From assembly GCF_003058325.1 (NCBI RefSeq), contig NZ_CP028843.1, positions 84,501 to 148,500 on the forward strand: a stretch of DNA of 64,000 bases. Direction: 5' to 3'. Below the pieces are notes generated by a model. The model was given only the letters and a program-made list of their open reading frames with translations, did no database searches and was not told the DNA's origin. This stretch comes from Methylobacterium currus (GTDB lineage: Bacteria > Pseudomonadota > Alphaproteobacteria > Rhizobiales > Beijerinckiaceae). The translations under genes were made by a program, and so were the position numbers. Of this stretch, positions 26,711 through 34,634 are shown one piece after another (position 1 is the first letter of the stretch; each line of letters opens with the position of its first letter).

Positions 26711-28999
26711 ATGGCCCTGCACCTCAAGCAATTTCCCAGATTCCTGGCGGAGCGCCGCGGGCCGGTGATCCTCGGCCTGATCGTCGTAGCGCTCCTGTGG
26801 GTCGGCGTCGCGGTCAAGCATGAGAGCGACGTCAGGAACGCGCTGCAGGATTCGGAGCGCACCACGCACAATTTCGCGATGGTGTTCGAGGAGAACGTGC
26901 TGCGCTCGATCGGCGAGATCGACAAGTCCCTGCTCTACATGCGCCGCAGCATCGAGAACCGCAGCGGCCGTGAGGATTATGGCACCATCGTCAACACGAC
27001 CGATCTCCTGAGCGAGATCATCGTGCAGGTGGCGATCATCGGGCCGGACGGGGTGATGCGGGCGACCAATGCCGGGCCGCAGCCGCCGCCTGCGACCGAT
27101 CTCAGCGACCGCGACCATTTCCGCATCCATGTCGAGAGCCCCGAGGACGTGCTCTATATCAGCCGGCCGGTGATCGGGCGGGCGAGCGGCCGGGTCTCGG
27201 TCCAGTTCAGCCGCCGCTTCCTCGGGCCGGATGGGCGCTTCGGCGGCGTGGTGGTGGCCTCGCTCAATCCGAGCCACCTGACCAAGTTCTACGACAAGAT
27301 CGACCTCGGCACGCCGGCCTCGATCTCGCTCATCGGCAGCGACGGGGTGGTGCGCTCGAGCGGCGGCGTCGGCGGCGGCTTCGGGGTCGGCGCCGATCTC
27401 GGCCGGACCGAGACCTACGAGAAGATCCGCTCCGGCCGGACCGGCACCTTCACCCTGGAGATGCCGGACGGGGCCGAGAGCCGGCTGGTGACGATCCGCA
27501 AGGTGCGCGAGCAGCCCCTGTGGGTGAGCGTCAGCGTGCCGGAAGCCGAGATCTACAAGGACGCCCGCGCCACCCTGCGGATGGACGCGGTGATGGCGGC
27601 TATGCTGACGCTCCTCGTCGGGATCGCGGTGGAAAAGCTCCTGCGCATCGAGGCCAAGCGCTCCGAGGCCGAGGCCCGGGTGGTGCGCCTGGCCTCCCTC
27701 GACCCGCTGACCGATCTGCCGAACCGCCGGGTGTTCCGCGCCTCCCTCGAGGCGCGGGCCGAAGCCTCGCGGGCGGCGCCGGACGCTGCCTACGCGGTGA
27801 TGTTCCTCGACCTCGACCGCTTCAAGATCGTCAACGACACCCTCGGCCACAATGTCGGCGATCACCTGCTGCAGGCGGTGGGCGACCGGCTCGCCGCGAC
27901 CCTCGCGCCTGGCCAGATCCTGGCGCGCCTCGGCGGGGACGAGTTCGCGCTGCTGGTGCCCCGTGCCGGCGACCGGGCGGCCCTGGAGGCTCTGGCGCAG
28001 CGCATCGCCGAGGCGGTCCTGCCGCCCTTCGAGATCGGCAGCCACCAGATCCGCTCCAGCGTCAGCATCGGCATCGCGGTCGGGCCGGAGGACGGCGAGA
28101 GCGCCGACGACATCCTGATCGCCGCCGACCTCGCGCTCTACGCGGTGAAGGCGGCCAAGCGCGGCACGGTCCGGTTCTACGACCGGCAGATGAGCGAGGG
28201 GCTGGAGGAGCGGCGCCAGCTCGAGAGCGACCTGCGCCGGGCGATCGAGCGCGGCGAGCTGGAGCTGCACTACCAGCCCTCGGTCATCCTCAAGACCGGC
28301 GAGATCGCCGGGTTCGAGGCGCTGGCGCGCTGGCGCCACCCGGTGCGGGGCAACGTGCCGCCCTCGCTGTTCATCTCGATCGCGGAGGAATGCGGCCTGA
28401 TCCACGCCATCGGCGAATGGTCGCTGACCGAGGCCTGCCGCCAGGCCGTGACCTGGCCCGAGCGGCTGAAGATCGCCGTGAACCTGTCGCCGGTGCAGTT
28501 CACCGGCCCCGACCTCGTCGGGATGGTGCGCGGGGTGCTGGAGCGGACCGGCCTGCCGGCCCAGCGCCTCGAGCTCGAGATCACCGAGCAGATGCTGCTC
28601 GACAGCGGCGAGGCGACGCTCGCGATCCTGCGCGACCTCAAGGCCCTCGGCCTCCACGTCGCGATGGACGATTTCGGCACCGGTTACTCCTCGCTCAACT
28701 ACCTGCGGAGCTTCCCGTTCGATCGCATCAAGGTCGACCGCAGCTTCGTCACCGGGCTCGGCACGGGCGCGCAGAACGCCGCGATCGTCCGCGCGGTCAT
28801 CGACATCGCCCGGGTGCTCGGCATGCGCACCACCGCCGAGGGCATCGAGACGGTCGACCAGCAGCGCGTCCTGGCTCTCCTGGGCTGCGACGAGGTTCAG
28901 GGCTACCTGTTCAGCCGCCCGGTGCCGGCCGAGGAGGCGCGGACGCTGATCACGCGCTGGTGCGCCGAGAACCGCAAGGCCAAGACCCTGGCGGCGTGA
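26711..28999 (+). CDS. membrane GGDEF-EAL cyclic-di-GMP protein
   Basis: 762-aa inner-membrane enzyme that should make and/or break cyclic di-GMP. Transmembrane helices at about 17-36 and 295-313 flank a periplasmic dCache-like sensor (DRDHFRIHVESPEDVLYISRPVIG, PDGAESRLVTIRKV). The GGDEF domain has an intact LGGDEFALLV (408-412). The EAL domain has an intact GFEALARWRHP (536-538), EITEQMLLD, MDDFGTGYSSLNYL and KVDRSFV, with AEGIET and GYLFSRP late. Both active sites look complete, so direction of activity cannot be predicted. It is transcribed alone. Confidence 0.94.
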   Translation: MALHLKQFPRFLAERRGPVILGLIVVALLWVGVAVKHESDVRNALQDSERTTHNFAMVFEENVLRSIGEIDKSLLYMRRSIENRSGREDYGTIVNTTDLLSEIIVQVAIIGPDGVMRATNAGPQPPPATDLSDRDHFRIHVESPEDVLYISRPVIGRASGRVSVQFSRRFLGPDGRFGGVVVASLNPSHLTKFYDKIDLGTPASISLIGSDGVVRSSGGVGGGFGVGADLGRTETYEKIRSGRTGTFTLEMPDGAESRLVTIRKVREQPLWVSVSVPEAEIYKDARATLRMDAVMAAMLTLLVGIAVEKLLRIEAKRSEAEARVVRLASLDPLTDLPNRRVFRASLEARAEASRAAPDAAYAVMFLDLDRFKIVNDTLGHNVGDHLLQAVGDRLAATLAPGQILARLGGDEFALLVPRAGDRAALEALAQRIAEAVLPPFEIGSHQIRSSVSIGIAVGPEDGESADDILIAADLALYAVKAAKRGTVRFYDRQMSEGLEERRQLESDLRRAIERGELELHYQPSVILKTGEIAGFEALARWRHPVRGNVPPSLFISIAEECGLIHAIGEWSLTEACRQAVTWPERLKIAVNLSPVQFTGPDLVGMVRGVLERTGLPAQRLELEITEQMLLDSGEATLAILRDLKALGLHVAMDDFGTGYSSLNYLRSFPFDRIKVDRSFVTGLGTGAQNAAIVRAVIDIARVLGMRTTAEGIETVDQQRVLALLGCDEVQGYLFSRPVPAEEARTLITRWCAENRKAKTLAA

Positions 29000-29034
29000 T
29001 GGCCCTGGCGGCGTGACGACCCTGGCGGCGTGAG
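28984..29034 (+). repeat. 17-bp tandem repeat across the stop codon
   Basis: Three 17-bp units (28984-29000, 29001-29017, 29018-29034), each with CCCTGGCGGCGTGA, lie over and beyond the stop of the GGDEF-EAL gene. The first unit contains the real TGA. Units differ only at their ends. Confidence 0.85.
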
Positions 29035-29166
29035 GCGGCGCTCGACCGGGCCGGCCGGTTCGATCACCCGGAAGGCGGCCCGAGGGCGGGCTATGCCCGT
29101 CATGCGCGAGCGGGTCTCACCGAAGATATTCGAACGGAACCAGGGCCCGCGCCGTCGGTTGACGCG

Positions 29167-29194
29167 TCACGATGACAGCGCATTGTCATCGTGA
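29167..29194. promoter_or_regulatory. perfect MarR-type operator
   Basis: TCACGATGACA and its exact complement TGTCATCGTGA are separated by six bases (GCGCAT). The site overlaps the GTG at 29191, the first possible start of the MarR gene, and lies just downstream of a TTGACG (29159-29164) that could be a -35 box. This position suits autorepression. Confidence 0.65.
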
Positions 29195-29724
29195 CAGCAT
29201 GCAGCGAGCGAGCCGTGCCAGCGCCGATCGATTCCCCAGCCCCGCACGAGAGCGCCGATCCGGACCGCAGCCGCCGCGCGCTGACCGAGCTGATCCTGAC
29301 GGTGTTCCGCCTCAACGGTGATCTGCTGGCGGCCGGCGACCGGCTCGTCCACGATCTCGGTCTGACCAGCGCGCGCTGGCAGGTCCTCGGCGCGATCGCG
29401 CTCTCGCCGGTGCCGCTGCCGGTCGCCCACATCGCCCGCAACATGGGCCTGACCCGCCAGGCCGTGCAGCGCGTCGTCGACGACCTGCGCCAGGCCGGCT
29501 TCGTGCAGATCGACCCGAACCCGCATCATCGCCGCGCCGGGCTCATCACCTTCACCGACAAGGGCGAGGACGCCTATCGGCAGGCGATCGCCCGCAAGGA
29601 CCGCTGGGCCGACGGCCTCTGCATCGGTCTCTCCGCGGAGACCGTCGAGGCCGCCGACGCGCTCCTGCGCGATCTCCAGCGCCGCCTCGACGACGCGGCG
29701 AGCGGCGACGCGCAGGCGTCCTGA
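29191..29724 (+). CDS. MarR-family transcriptional regulator
   Basis: 177-aa regulator. The winged helix covers DLGLTSARWQVLGAIALSP, VAHIARNMGLTRQAVQRVVDDLRQAGFVQ and the wing PNPHHRRAGLITFTDKG. The upstream GTG at 29191 sits inside the perfect dyad. If transcription starts downstream of the dyad, the true start would be the in-frame GTG at 29215. The FAD monooxygenase follows 60 bases later, so it is the likely target together with the regulator itself. The ligand is probably an aromatic compound (inference). Confidence 0.87.
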   Translation: MTACSERAVPAPIDSPAPHESADPDRSRRALTELILTVFRLNGDLLAAGDRLVHDLGLTSARWQVLGAIALSPVPLPVAHIARNMGLTRQAVQRVVDDLRQAGFVQIDPNPHHRRAGLITFTDKGEDAYRQAIARKDRWADGLCIGLSAETVEAADALLRDLQRRLDDAASGDAQAS

Positions 29725-29784
29725 CGCGCACGGCCCCCTTATTCCAGCCCCACGGACCGATCCGGCTCCAGCGAGGAGGTCGCC

Positions 29785-31455
29785 ATGTCCAACAACCCGT
29801 CTTCGCCCCCCGCCACGCACGACGCGGAGGTCATCGTCGTCGGGGCCGGCCCGGTCGGGCTGACCACGGGCTGCGCCCTGCGCCATCACGGCATCGATTG
29901 CCTGATCCTGGAGGAGCGCACCGAGGTGCAGGCCACTTCGCGCGCCAACAATCTCTGGGCGCGGCCGCAGGAGCTTCTCGCCGGCATCGGCCTGCGCGAT
30001 GCCCTGGCGGCGCGGGCCTACCCGATCCGGCTCGTGAACTTCTTCATGAACGGCACGCCGACGACGCCGATCCCGATCGACGAGGTGGCCAGCCCCTACC
30101 CGCAGGTCCTCTATAGCGGGCAGGACGTGATCGAGACGACCCTGATCGGGGCCTTCGCGGATCGGGGCGGCCGGATGGCCCGCGGCCGCAAGGTCGTGGC
30201 GGTCGCCCAGGACGAGGACGGCGTGACCGTCACGCTGCGGCGCGGGGAGGACGGCCCGGAGGAAACCCTGCGCGGCCGCTACCTCGTCGCTGCCGACGGC
30301 GCCCGGAGCACGGTGCGCCCGCTTCTCGGCCTGGATTTCGAGCCCGTGCGGTTCGAGGGCCGGATGAACCGCCAGGTCGATGCCCGGCTGTCCTGGCGGC
30401 GGTCGCTGGAGCCCGACCAGCTCTGGTTCTTCTACTACGAGCGCGGCTTCTGCGGCGTGATGCCGGTCTGGGGCGGCTATCACCGGCTGTTCTTCCTGGG
30501 CGACGACGCGGGCGTGCCCGACCGGGATCCGACGCTCGCCGAGATCCAGGCCCTGGCCCGCGAGGTCACCGGAGACGAGACGCTGACCCTGACCGACCCG
30601 CAATGGCTGACCCACAGCCGCTTCCAGTACGGGGTCTCGCCGGCCTATGCGCGGGGACGGATTTTTCTCGCCGGCGATGCCGGGCACCTGTCCCTGCCGA
30701 TCGGCGGGCAGGGCATGAATGCCGGCCTCCACGATGCGGTCGAGATCGCCTGGCGGCTCGCGATGACGCTGCGGGGCGAGGCTGCGCCGGTCGTGCTGGA
30801 TTCCTACGATGCCGAGCGCGGCGGCGAGCATGCCCGGCTCAGCGGCCAGCAGGCGAAGGGCTTTCGCCGGACGGTCTATCGCGGGCCCGTCACCGATGCG
30901 GCGCTCGGGCTCGCCGCCAAGGCCGTGCCGGGGCTCGGCGCCCTGCTCCAGGGGACGGACGACCTGCAGCAGCTCGCGGTGCGCTACCCGGACAGCCCCC
31001 TCAACGAGGACCACCTCGGGGGATTGGCCCATCCGCTTCAGCGCGGCCCCGCGCCCGGGGACCGGGCGCCCGAGGCGGAGGTCACGCAGGCGGGGGAGAC
31101 GACCTCGCTGTTCCGGCTCCTGACCAATCCGGACGGGGTGACGACGGGCTGGACCCTGCTGTGCTTCGACGGCCGGTCCGCGACCTCAAGCCCGTCGCTC
31201 CGCGCGGCGATCGAGGCCGTCGCCCCCTGGCGCTGCGTGCGGCCGCGCCTCGTCCTCGCCGGCCCCTCGATCGAAGCCGGGACGGTCCCGGTGCTGTCGG
31301 ATCTCGACGGCAAGGCGCACGGGGCCTACGGCCTCGAAGGGCAGCCGGCCGTCCTCCTCGTGCGCCCCGACGGCCACATCGCGTTCCGCGACGCGGCCGA
31401 CCGGCCCGACCGCCTGGATGCGTATTGCCGCCGGGTGTTCGGCCCCCGGATCTGA
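29785..31455 (+). CDS. FAD-dependent aromatic monooxygenase
   Basis: 556-aa flavoprotein hydroxylase (PheA/TfdB/UbiH-like FAD_binding_3 class). The dinucleotide fold has EVIVVGAGPVGLTTGCALRHHG. The DG motif is YLVAADGARSTVR and the GD motif is RIFLAGDAGHLSLPIGGQGMNAGLHDAVEIAWRLA. A C-terminal thioredoxin-like domain (TGWTLLCFDG to LLVRPDGHIAFRD) is typical of phenol-hydroxylase-like members. It should hydroxylate an aromatic or polyketide-type ring with NAD(P)H and O2. The ATG follows CGAGGAGGTCGCC. The upstream MarR gene probably controls it. Confidence 0.92.
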   Translation: MSNNPSSPPATHDAEVIVVGAGPVGLTTGCALRHHGIDCLILEERTEVQATSRANNLWARPQELLAGIGLRDALAARAYPIRLVNFFMNGTPTTPIPIDEVASPYPQVLYSGQDVIETTLIGAFADRGGRMARGRKVVAVAQDEDGVTVTLRRGEDGPEETLRGRYLVAADGARSTVRPLLGLDFEPVRFEGRMNRQVDARLSWRRSLEPDQLWFFYYERGFCGVMPVWGGYHRLFFLGDDAGVPDRDPTLAEIQALAREVTGDETLTLTDPQWLTHSRFQYGVSPAYARGRIFLAGDAGHLSLPIGGQGMNAGLHDAVEIAWRLAMTLRGEAAPVVLDSYDAERGGEHARLSGQQAKGFRRTVYRGPVTDAALGLAAKAVPGLGALLQGTDDLQQLAVRYPDSPLNEDHLGGLAHPLQRGPAPGDRAPEAEVTQAGETTSLFRLLTNPDGVTTGWTLLCFDGRSATSSPSLRAAIEAVAPWRCVRPRLVLAGPSIEAGTVPVLSDLDGKAHGAYGLEGQPAVLLVRPDGHIAFRDAADRPDRLDAYCRRVFGPRI

Positions 31456-31460
31456 CGCCC

Positions 31461-32522
31461 TCACGCCGCGTAATCCCGGGACAGGCCGAGCTTGTCGGGC
31501 CTGTGCAACCGGACGGCCGCCGGGCGGGGGAGCCGGGAGGGCCAGGACGAGGGTGCGGGCGTGGATGAGGGCGCGGGCGCGGATGAGGGCGCGGGCGCGG
31601 CGCCGCGCCGGCGCGTCCAGGTCTCGTGCCAGAGGAGCAGCGCGCCGGCCGCCACGACGATCACGCCGCCGACGACGAGGTGCGGGGTCGGGACCTCGCC
31701 GAAGGCGAGATAGCCGAGGGCCATGCCCCAGACCAGCATCAGGTAGTAGAACGGCGACACCGCGGTGGCCGGGGCCGAGGCGAGCGCCCGGGTCCAGAGA
31801 TACTGCGCGCCGACATTCGAGGTGCCAAGGAGCCCGAACAGAGCGGCATCGGGCCAGCTCGGCCAGCGGAAGCCGAAGACCAGCAGCAGCGAATGCGCCG
31901 CCGCCATCACGGCCATCTGCCAGATCAGCAGCGTGCCGGCCTTCTCGGTCTTGGCCATGCCCCGCACCGCCACCGTGACGGTGCCGTACATCACGGCGTT
32001 GCCGAGCGCGAACAGCGCCCCGACCTGGAGCGAGTCGGCGCCCGGGTTGGTCACCACCAGCACGCCCAGGAAGCCGACCACCAGCACGCCCCAGCGCACC
32101 GGGTCCGATACCTCCTTGTGCCAGAGGATCGCCACCACGGCGGCGAAGAGGGGCGCCGAGAAGCCGATCGCCGTGACCCCGGCGAGCGGCATCAGCCCCA
32201 GAGCCAGAACGGTCAGCGTCTGCGAGATCGCCTGCGACAGGCCGCGGGCGACGTGGGCCCCGGGCCGCTTCGTGCGGAAGACCCCGAGACCCGTCGCCGG
32301 CAGCATGAAGGCGCAGACCAGACCGAAGGCGATCGAGGAGCGCAGGAACATCACCTCGCCGACCGGGTAATGGGCAACGAGGTGCTTCGAGAAGGCGTTC
32401 GACAGGGTCAGCAGCATCGTCGCGCCGATCATCAGCGCGATGCCGACGGGGATGTTGTCGGCGGGGCGGACGGCCTCTGCCGCCGGCCGAAGGGCGGCGG
32501 TCGCGCGAGCGGCGCTCTGCAT
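31461..32522 (-). CDS. DMT-family (EamA) transporter
   Basis: 353-aa membrane protein with ten hydrophobic helices in two EamA repeats, e.g. IPVGIALMIGATMLLTLSNAFSKHLV and ALFALGNAVMYGTVTVAVRGMAK. The start at ATG 32522 follows GTCGGAGATCCCC. After the last helix the C-terminus has an unusual tail with three hexapeptides (APAPSS, TPAPSS, APAPSS) and a basic end. The substrate is unknown; family members export amino acids, nucleobases or other metabolites. It converges with the monooxygenase gene with only five bases between stops. Confidence 0.88.
   Translation of the reverse strand: MQSAARATAALRPAAEAVRPADNIPVGIALMIGATMLLTLSNAFSKHLVAHYPVGEVMFLRSSIAFGLVCAFMLPATGLGVFRTKRPGAHVARGLSQAISQTLTVLALGLMPLAGVTAIGFSAPLFAAVVAILWHKEVSDPVRWGVLVVGFLGVLVVTNPGADSLQVGALFALGNAVMYGTVTVAVRGMAKTEKAGTLLIWQMAVMAAAHSLLLVFGFRWPSWPDAALFGLLGTSNVGAQYLWTRALASAPATAVSPFYYLMLVWGMALGYLAFGEVPTPHLVVGGVIVVAAGALLLWHETWTRRRGAAPAPSSAPAPSSTPAPSSWPSRLPRPAAVRLHRPDKLGLSRDYAA
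31546..31599 (-). repeat. 18-bp tandem repeat in the transporter tail
   Basis: Three 18-bp units, two identical (31564-31581, 31582-31599) and one degenerate (31546-31563), encode the repeated (A/T)PAPSS hexapeptides. In-frame variation is possible. Confidence 0.8.
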
Positions 32523-32650
32523 GGGGATCTCCGACGCTGAGGCATGGGGCGACCGCCCGGGCACCCGCCCGCCGCGGCCCATGCGGCACGATCAACGACC
32601 TGAAGCGGCGCCCGGTCGCCCGGAGGCAGGGCGCCGCCCTCGCGGGCGGG

Positions 32651-33556
32651 TCAGACGGCAGGCCGCTCGGCGGGCGGGGCGTCGGAGACGGCGTCGGATG
32701 GGGCGCTCATGAACCAGGGCTTCACCCCGACGCCGCGGCGCAGGGAGTACATGTAGAAGATCGGCAGGGTGGCCGGAAACAGGTCGCGGAACTCGCTGCC
32801 GTTGAAGGTGACGAACACCGCCTCCGGAAAGGCCGCCGCCACGGCCCGCTTCTCGACCATGTTCATGCGATGGTAGTCGAGGGCACCCTGCTCCGTGGAG
32901 CCCTCGCCGCGGTACCACTTGGCCGCGCAGGCGATCAGGCTCGCCAGGATCTCGCCGGAGGGCTCCTCCTCGGGGGCGCCCGCCCCGATCTCGCGGGCGA
33001 AGGCGACGACGTCGCTGAGCCGGGTGCTGGCGAAGCCGCGGGCCTGCGCGGCGGCATCGATGGCGCCGAAATAGGCATCCGCCGCCGCGGCTGGGTGCCC
33101 GTTCAGCGAGGCGTGGGTGTCGGTGAAGATCAGCCGGAAGATCGCCCCCGGCGCATAGGCCTGGCGCACCCGCTCGGCGAGCTGGCCGAGATAGTCGAGG
33201 CAGGCGAGGTCGGGTGCGGCGATCTCAGCCCGCGGGCCCTTGCCCCAGTACAGCACGAATTCGAGCGGACGCCCGGCGCGCATCGCCGCCTCGACCACCG
33301 GCACCAGCCGCTCGGGATTGCCGGGCTGCTCGCGCTTGAACGCCCAGGTGTTGAACGCCTTGATGATCAACTCAGGATTGAGACTCCCAGTCGCTTCTCC
33401 GCCTTTGCGAAATTTTTTCCGTGTTGATGCCAAGTCGATCGACCGCGTCGCGGGCCTGAGATAACTCGCGTCGCTGGGATAGGCCGATTGCATGTTCTTC
33501 ACCCCCGTCTCGCTCAGCAACGTAACCCCGGAAGTAAACTTTTCTAGAGTCTGCAT
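32651..33556 (-). CDS. uncharacterised 301-aa protein
   Basis: A soluble protein with no membrane segment. Conserved-looking blocks are IIKAFNTWAFKREQPGNPERLV, RPLEFVLYWGKGPRAE, CLDYLGQLAERVRQAYAPGA, IFTDTHASLNGHP and FYMYSLRRGVGVKPWFM. The order 'vEaa...GRPLeFvLywGKgP' then 'ERVrqaYaPGA' and 'TDtHa' recalls the PvcA/Dit1 isocyanide-synthase fold. The match is too loose to assign. The start is uncertain: ATG 33556, or ATG 33493 which follows GGGGGTGAAG. It is divergent from the hydroxylase operon across an AT-rich gap. Confidence 0.6.
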   Translation of the reverse strand: MQTLEKFTSGVTLLSETGVKNMQSAYPSDASYLRPATRSIDLASTRKKFRKGGEATGSLNPELIIKAFNTWAFKREQPGNPERLVPVVEAAMRAGRPLEFVLYWGKGPRAEIAAPDLACLDYLGQLAERVRQAYAPGAIFRLIFTDTHASLNGHPAAAADAYFGAIDAAAQARGFASTRLSDVVAFAREIGAGAPEEEPSGEILASLIACAAKWYRGEGSTEQGALDYHRMNMVEKRAVAAAFPEAVFVTFNGSEFRDLFPATLPIFYMYSLRRGVGVKPWFMSAPSDAVSDAPPAERPAV

Positions 33557-33809
33557 GGCGGCGGCCTGTTCATCGTCCCGATATGCGCGATAAGTGGGTT
33601 AACGACTTGCTAAAGTCAATCGAATTGCTAACAGATAGTTAACGGCTCCACATAATGAAGTTTGCCGGCTCACGCGCCCGGCGGCGCGGCGCAGGATGGC
33701 GGGAGGCAGGCTCGCGCGCCGCCGAAACCGCTGCCGCGTTGGACGCGATCTTGCCTTAAGGTAGCGGCGGCTCCCGCCGGGAGCGTGCGGGAGGCTTGCG
33801 AGAGGGCTC

Positions 33810-34634
33810 ATGGACCTCAACAGCATCACGGAGGTGGCGGCGCCCCGCGAGAGGACCGCCTTGCCGGCCTGGCGGCCGGGCGACGCCTTTCTCGCCGGCG
33901 GGACCTGGCTCTTCTCCGAGCCGCAAGAGAGACTGAGCCGGTTGATCGATCTGCCCTCCCTCGGCTGGGAGCCCTGCGCGGTGATGGAGCAGGGCCTGCG
34001 GATCGCCGCGACCTGCACCATCGCGGCCCTCGACCGGATCGAGCTGCCGGCCTCCTTTGCCGCCGCCCCGCTGATCGGACATTGCTGCCGGGCCCTGCTC
34101 GGCTCGTTCAAGGTCTGGAACGCCGCGACGGTCGGCGGCAATCTCTGCCTCGCGCTTCCCGCCGGGCCGATGATCGCGCTCGCGGTCGCCCTCGACGGCG
34201 TCTGCCTGATCTGGATGCCGGACGGCGGCGAGCGATCGCTGCCCGTCCGCGACCTGGTGCGCGGGCCGCAGGCGACGGCGCTCCGGCCCGGCGAGATCCT
34301 GCGGGAGATCGGCCTGCCGGCGGCGGCCCTCCGGCGACGCGCCGCCTTCCGCCGCATCGCCCTCAGTCCCAACGGCCGCTCCGGGGCGCTCACGATCGCC
34401 ACTCTCGACCCGTCGGGCGCCTTCGCCCTCACGGTGACGGCCTCGACCCGGCGCCCGGTGCGGATCGACCTCCCCGCCCTGCCGGAGGCCGGGGACCTCA
34501 CAGCGGCGCTTGCCGCCGCGATCCCGGACGGGCTCTGGTACGACGACGTCCACGGGGCGCCGGACTGGCGCCGCCACGTCACCGGGCTCCTCGCCGAGGA
34601 GGCCCGGGCCGAGCTCGCGGGAGGCGGCGCATGA
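33810..34634 (+). CDS. FAD-binding subunit of molybdenum hydroxylase (subunit M)
   Basis: 274-aa medium subunit of a xanthine-oxidase-family enzyme, carrying electrons from the Fe-S clusters to an acceptor through FAD. FAD motifs are degenerate but present: DAFLAGGTWLFSEPQ and NAATVGGNLCLALPAGPMIALAVALDG. The CO-dehydrogenase-flavoprotein C-terminal part follows from ALRPGEILREIGLP. Its stop overlaps the ATG of the next gene by four bases. This subunit, the fused large subunit and the NCS2 permease form one operon. Confidence 0.88.
   Translation: MDLNSITEVAAPRERTALPAWRPGDAFLAGGTWLFSEPQERLSRLIDLPSLGWEPCAVMEQGLRIAATCTIAALDRIELPASFAAAPLIGHCCRALLGSFKVWNAATVGGNLCLALPAGPMIALAVALDGVCLIWMPDGGERSLPVRDLVRGPQATALRPGEILREIGLPAAALRRRAAFRRIALSPNGRSGALTIATLDPSGAFALTVTASTRRPVRIDLPALPEAGDLTAALAAAIPDGLWYDDVHGAPDWRRHVTGLLAEEARAELAGGGA

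Noticed and set aside
29047..29075. GGTTCGATCACCCGG, which looks like a tRNA T-arm
   Set aside because: No acceptor, D-arm or anticodon arm around it; no tRNA was found in the window.
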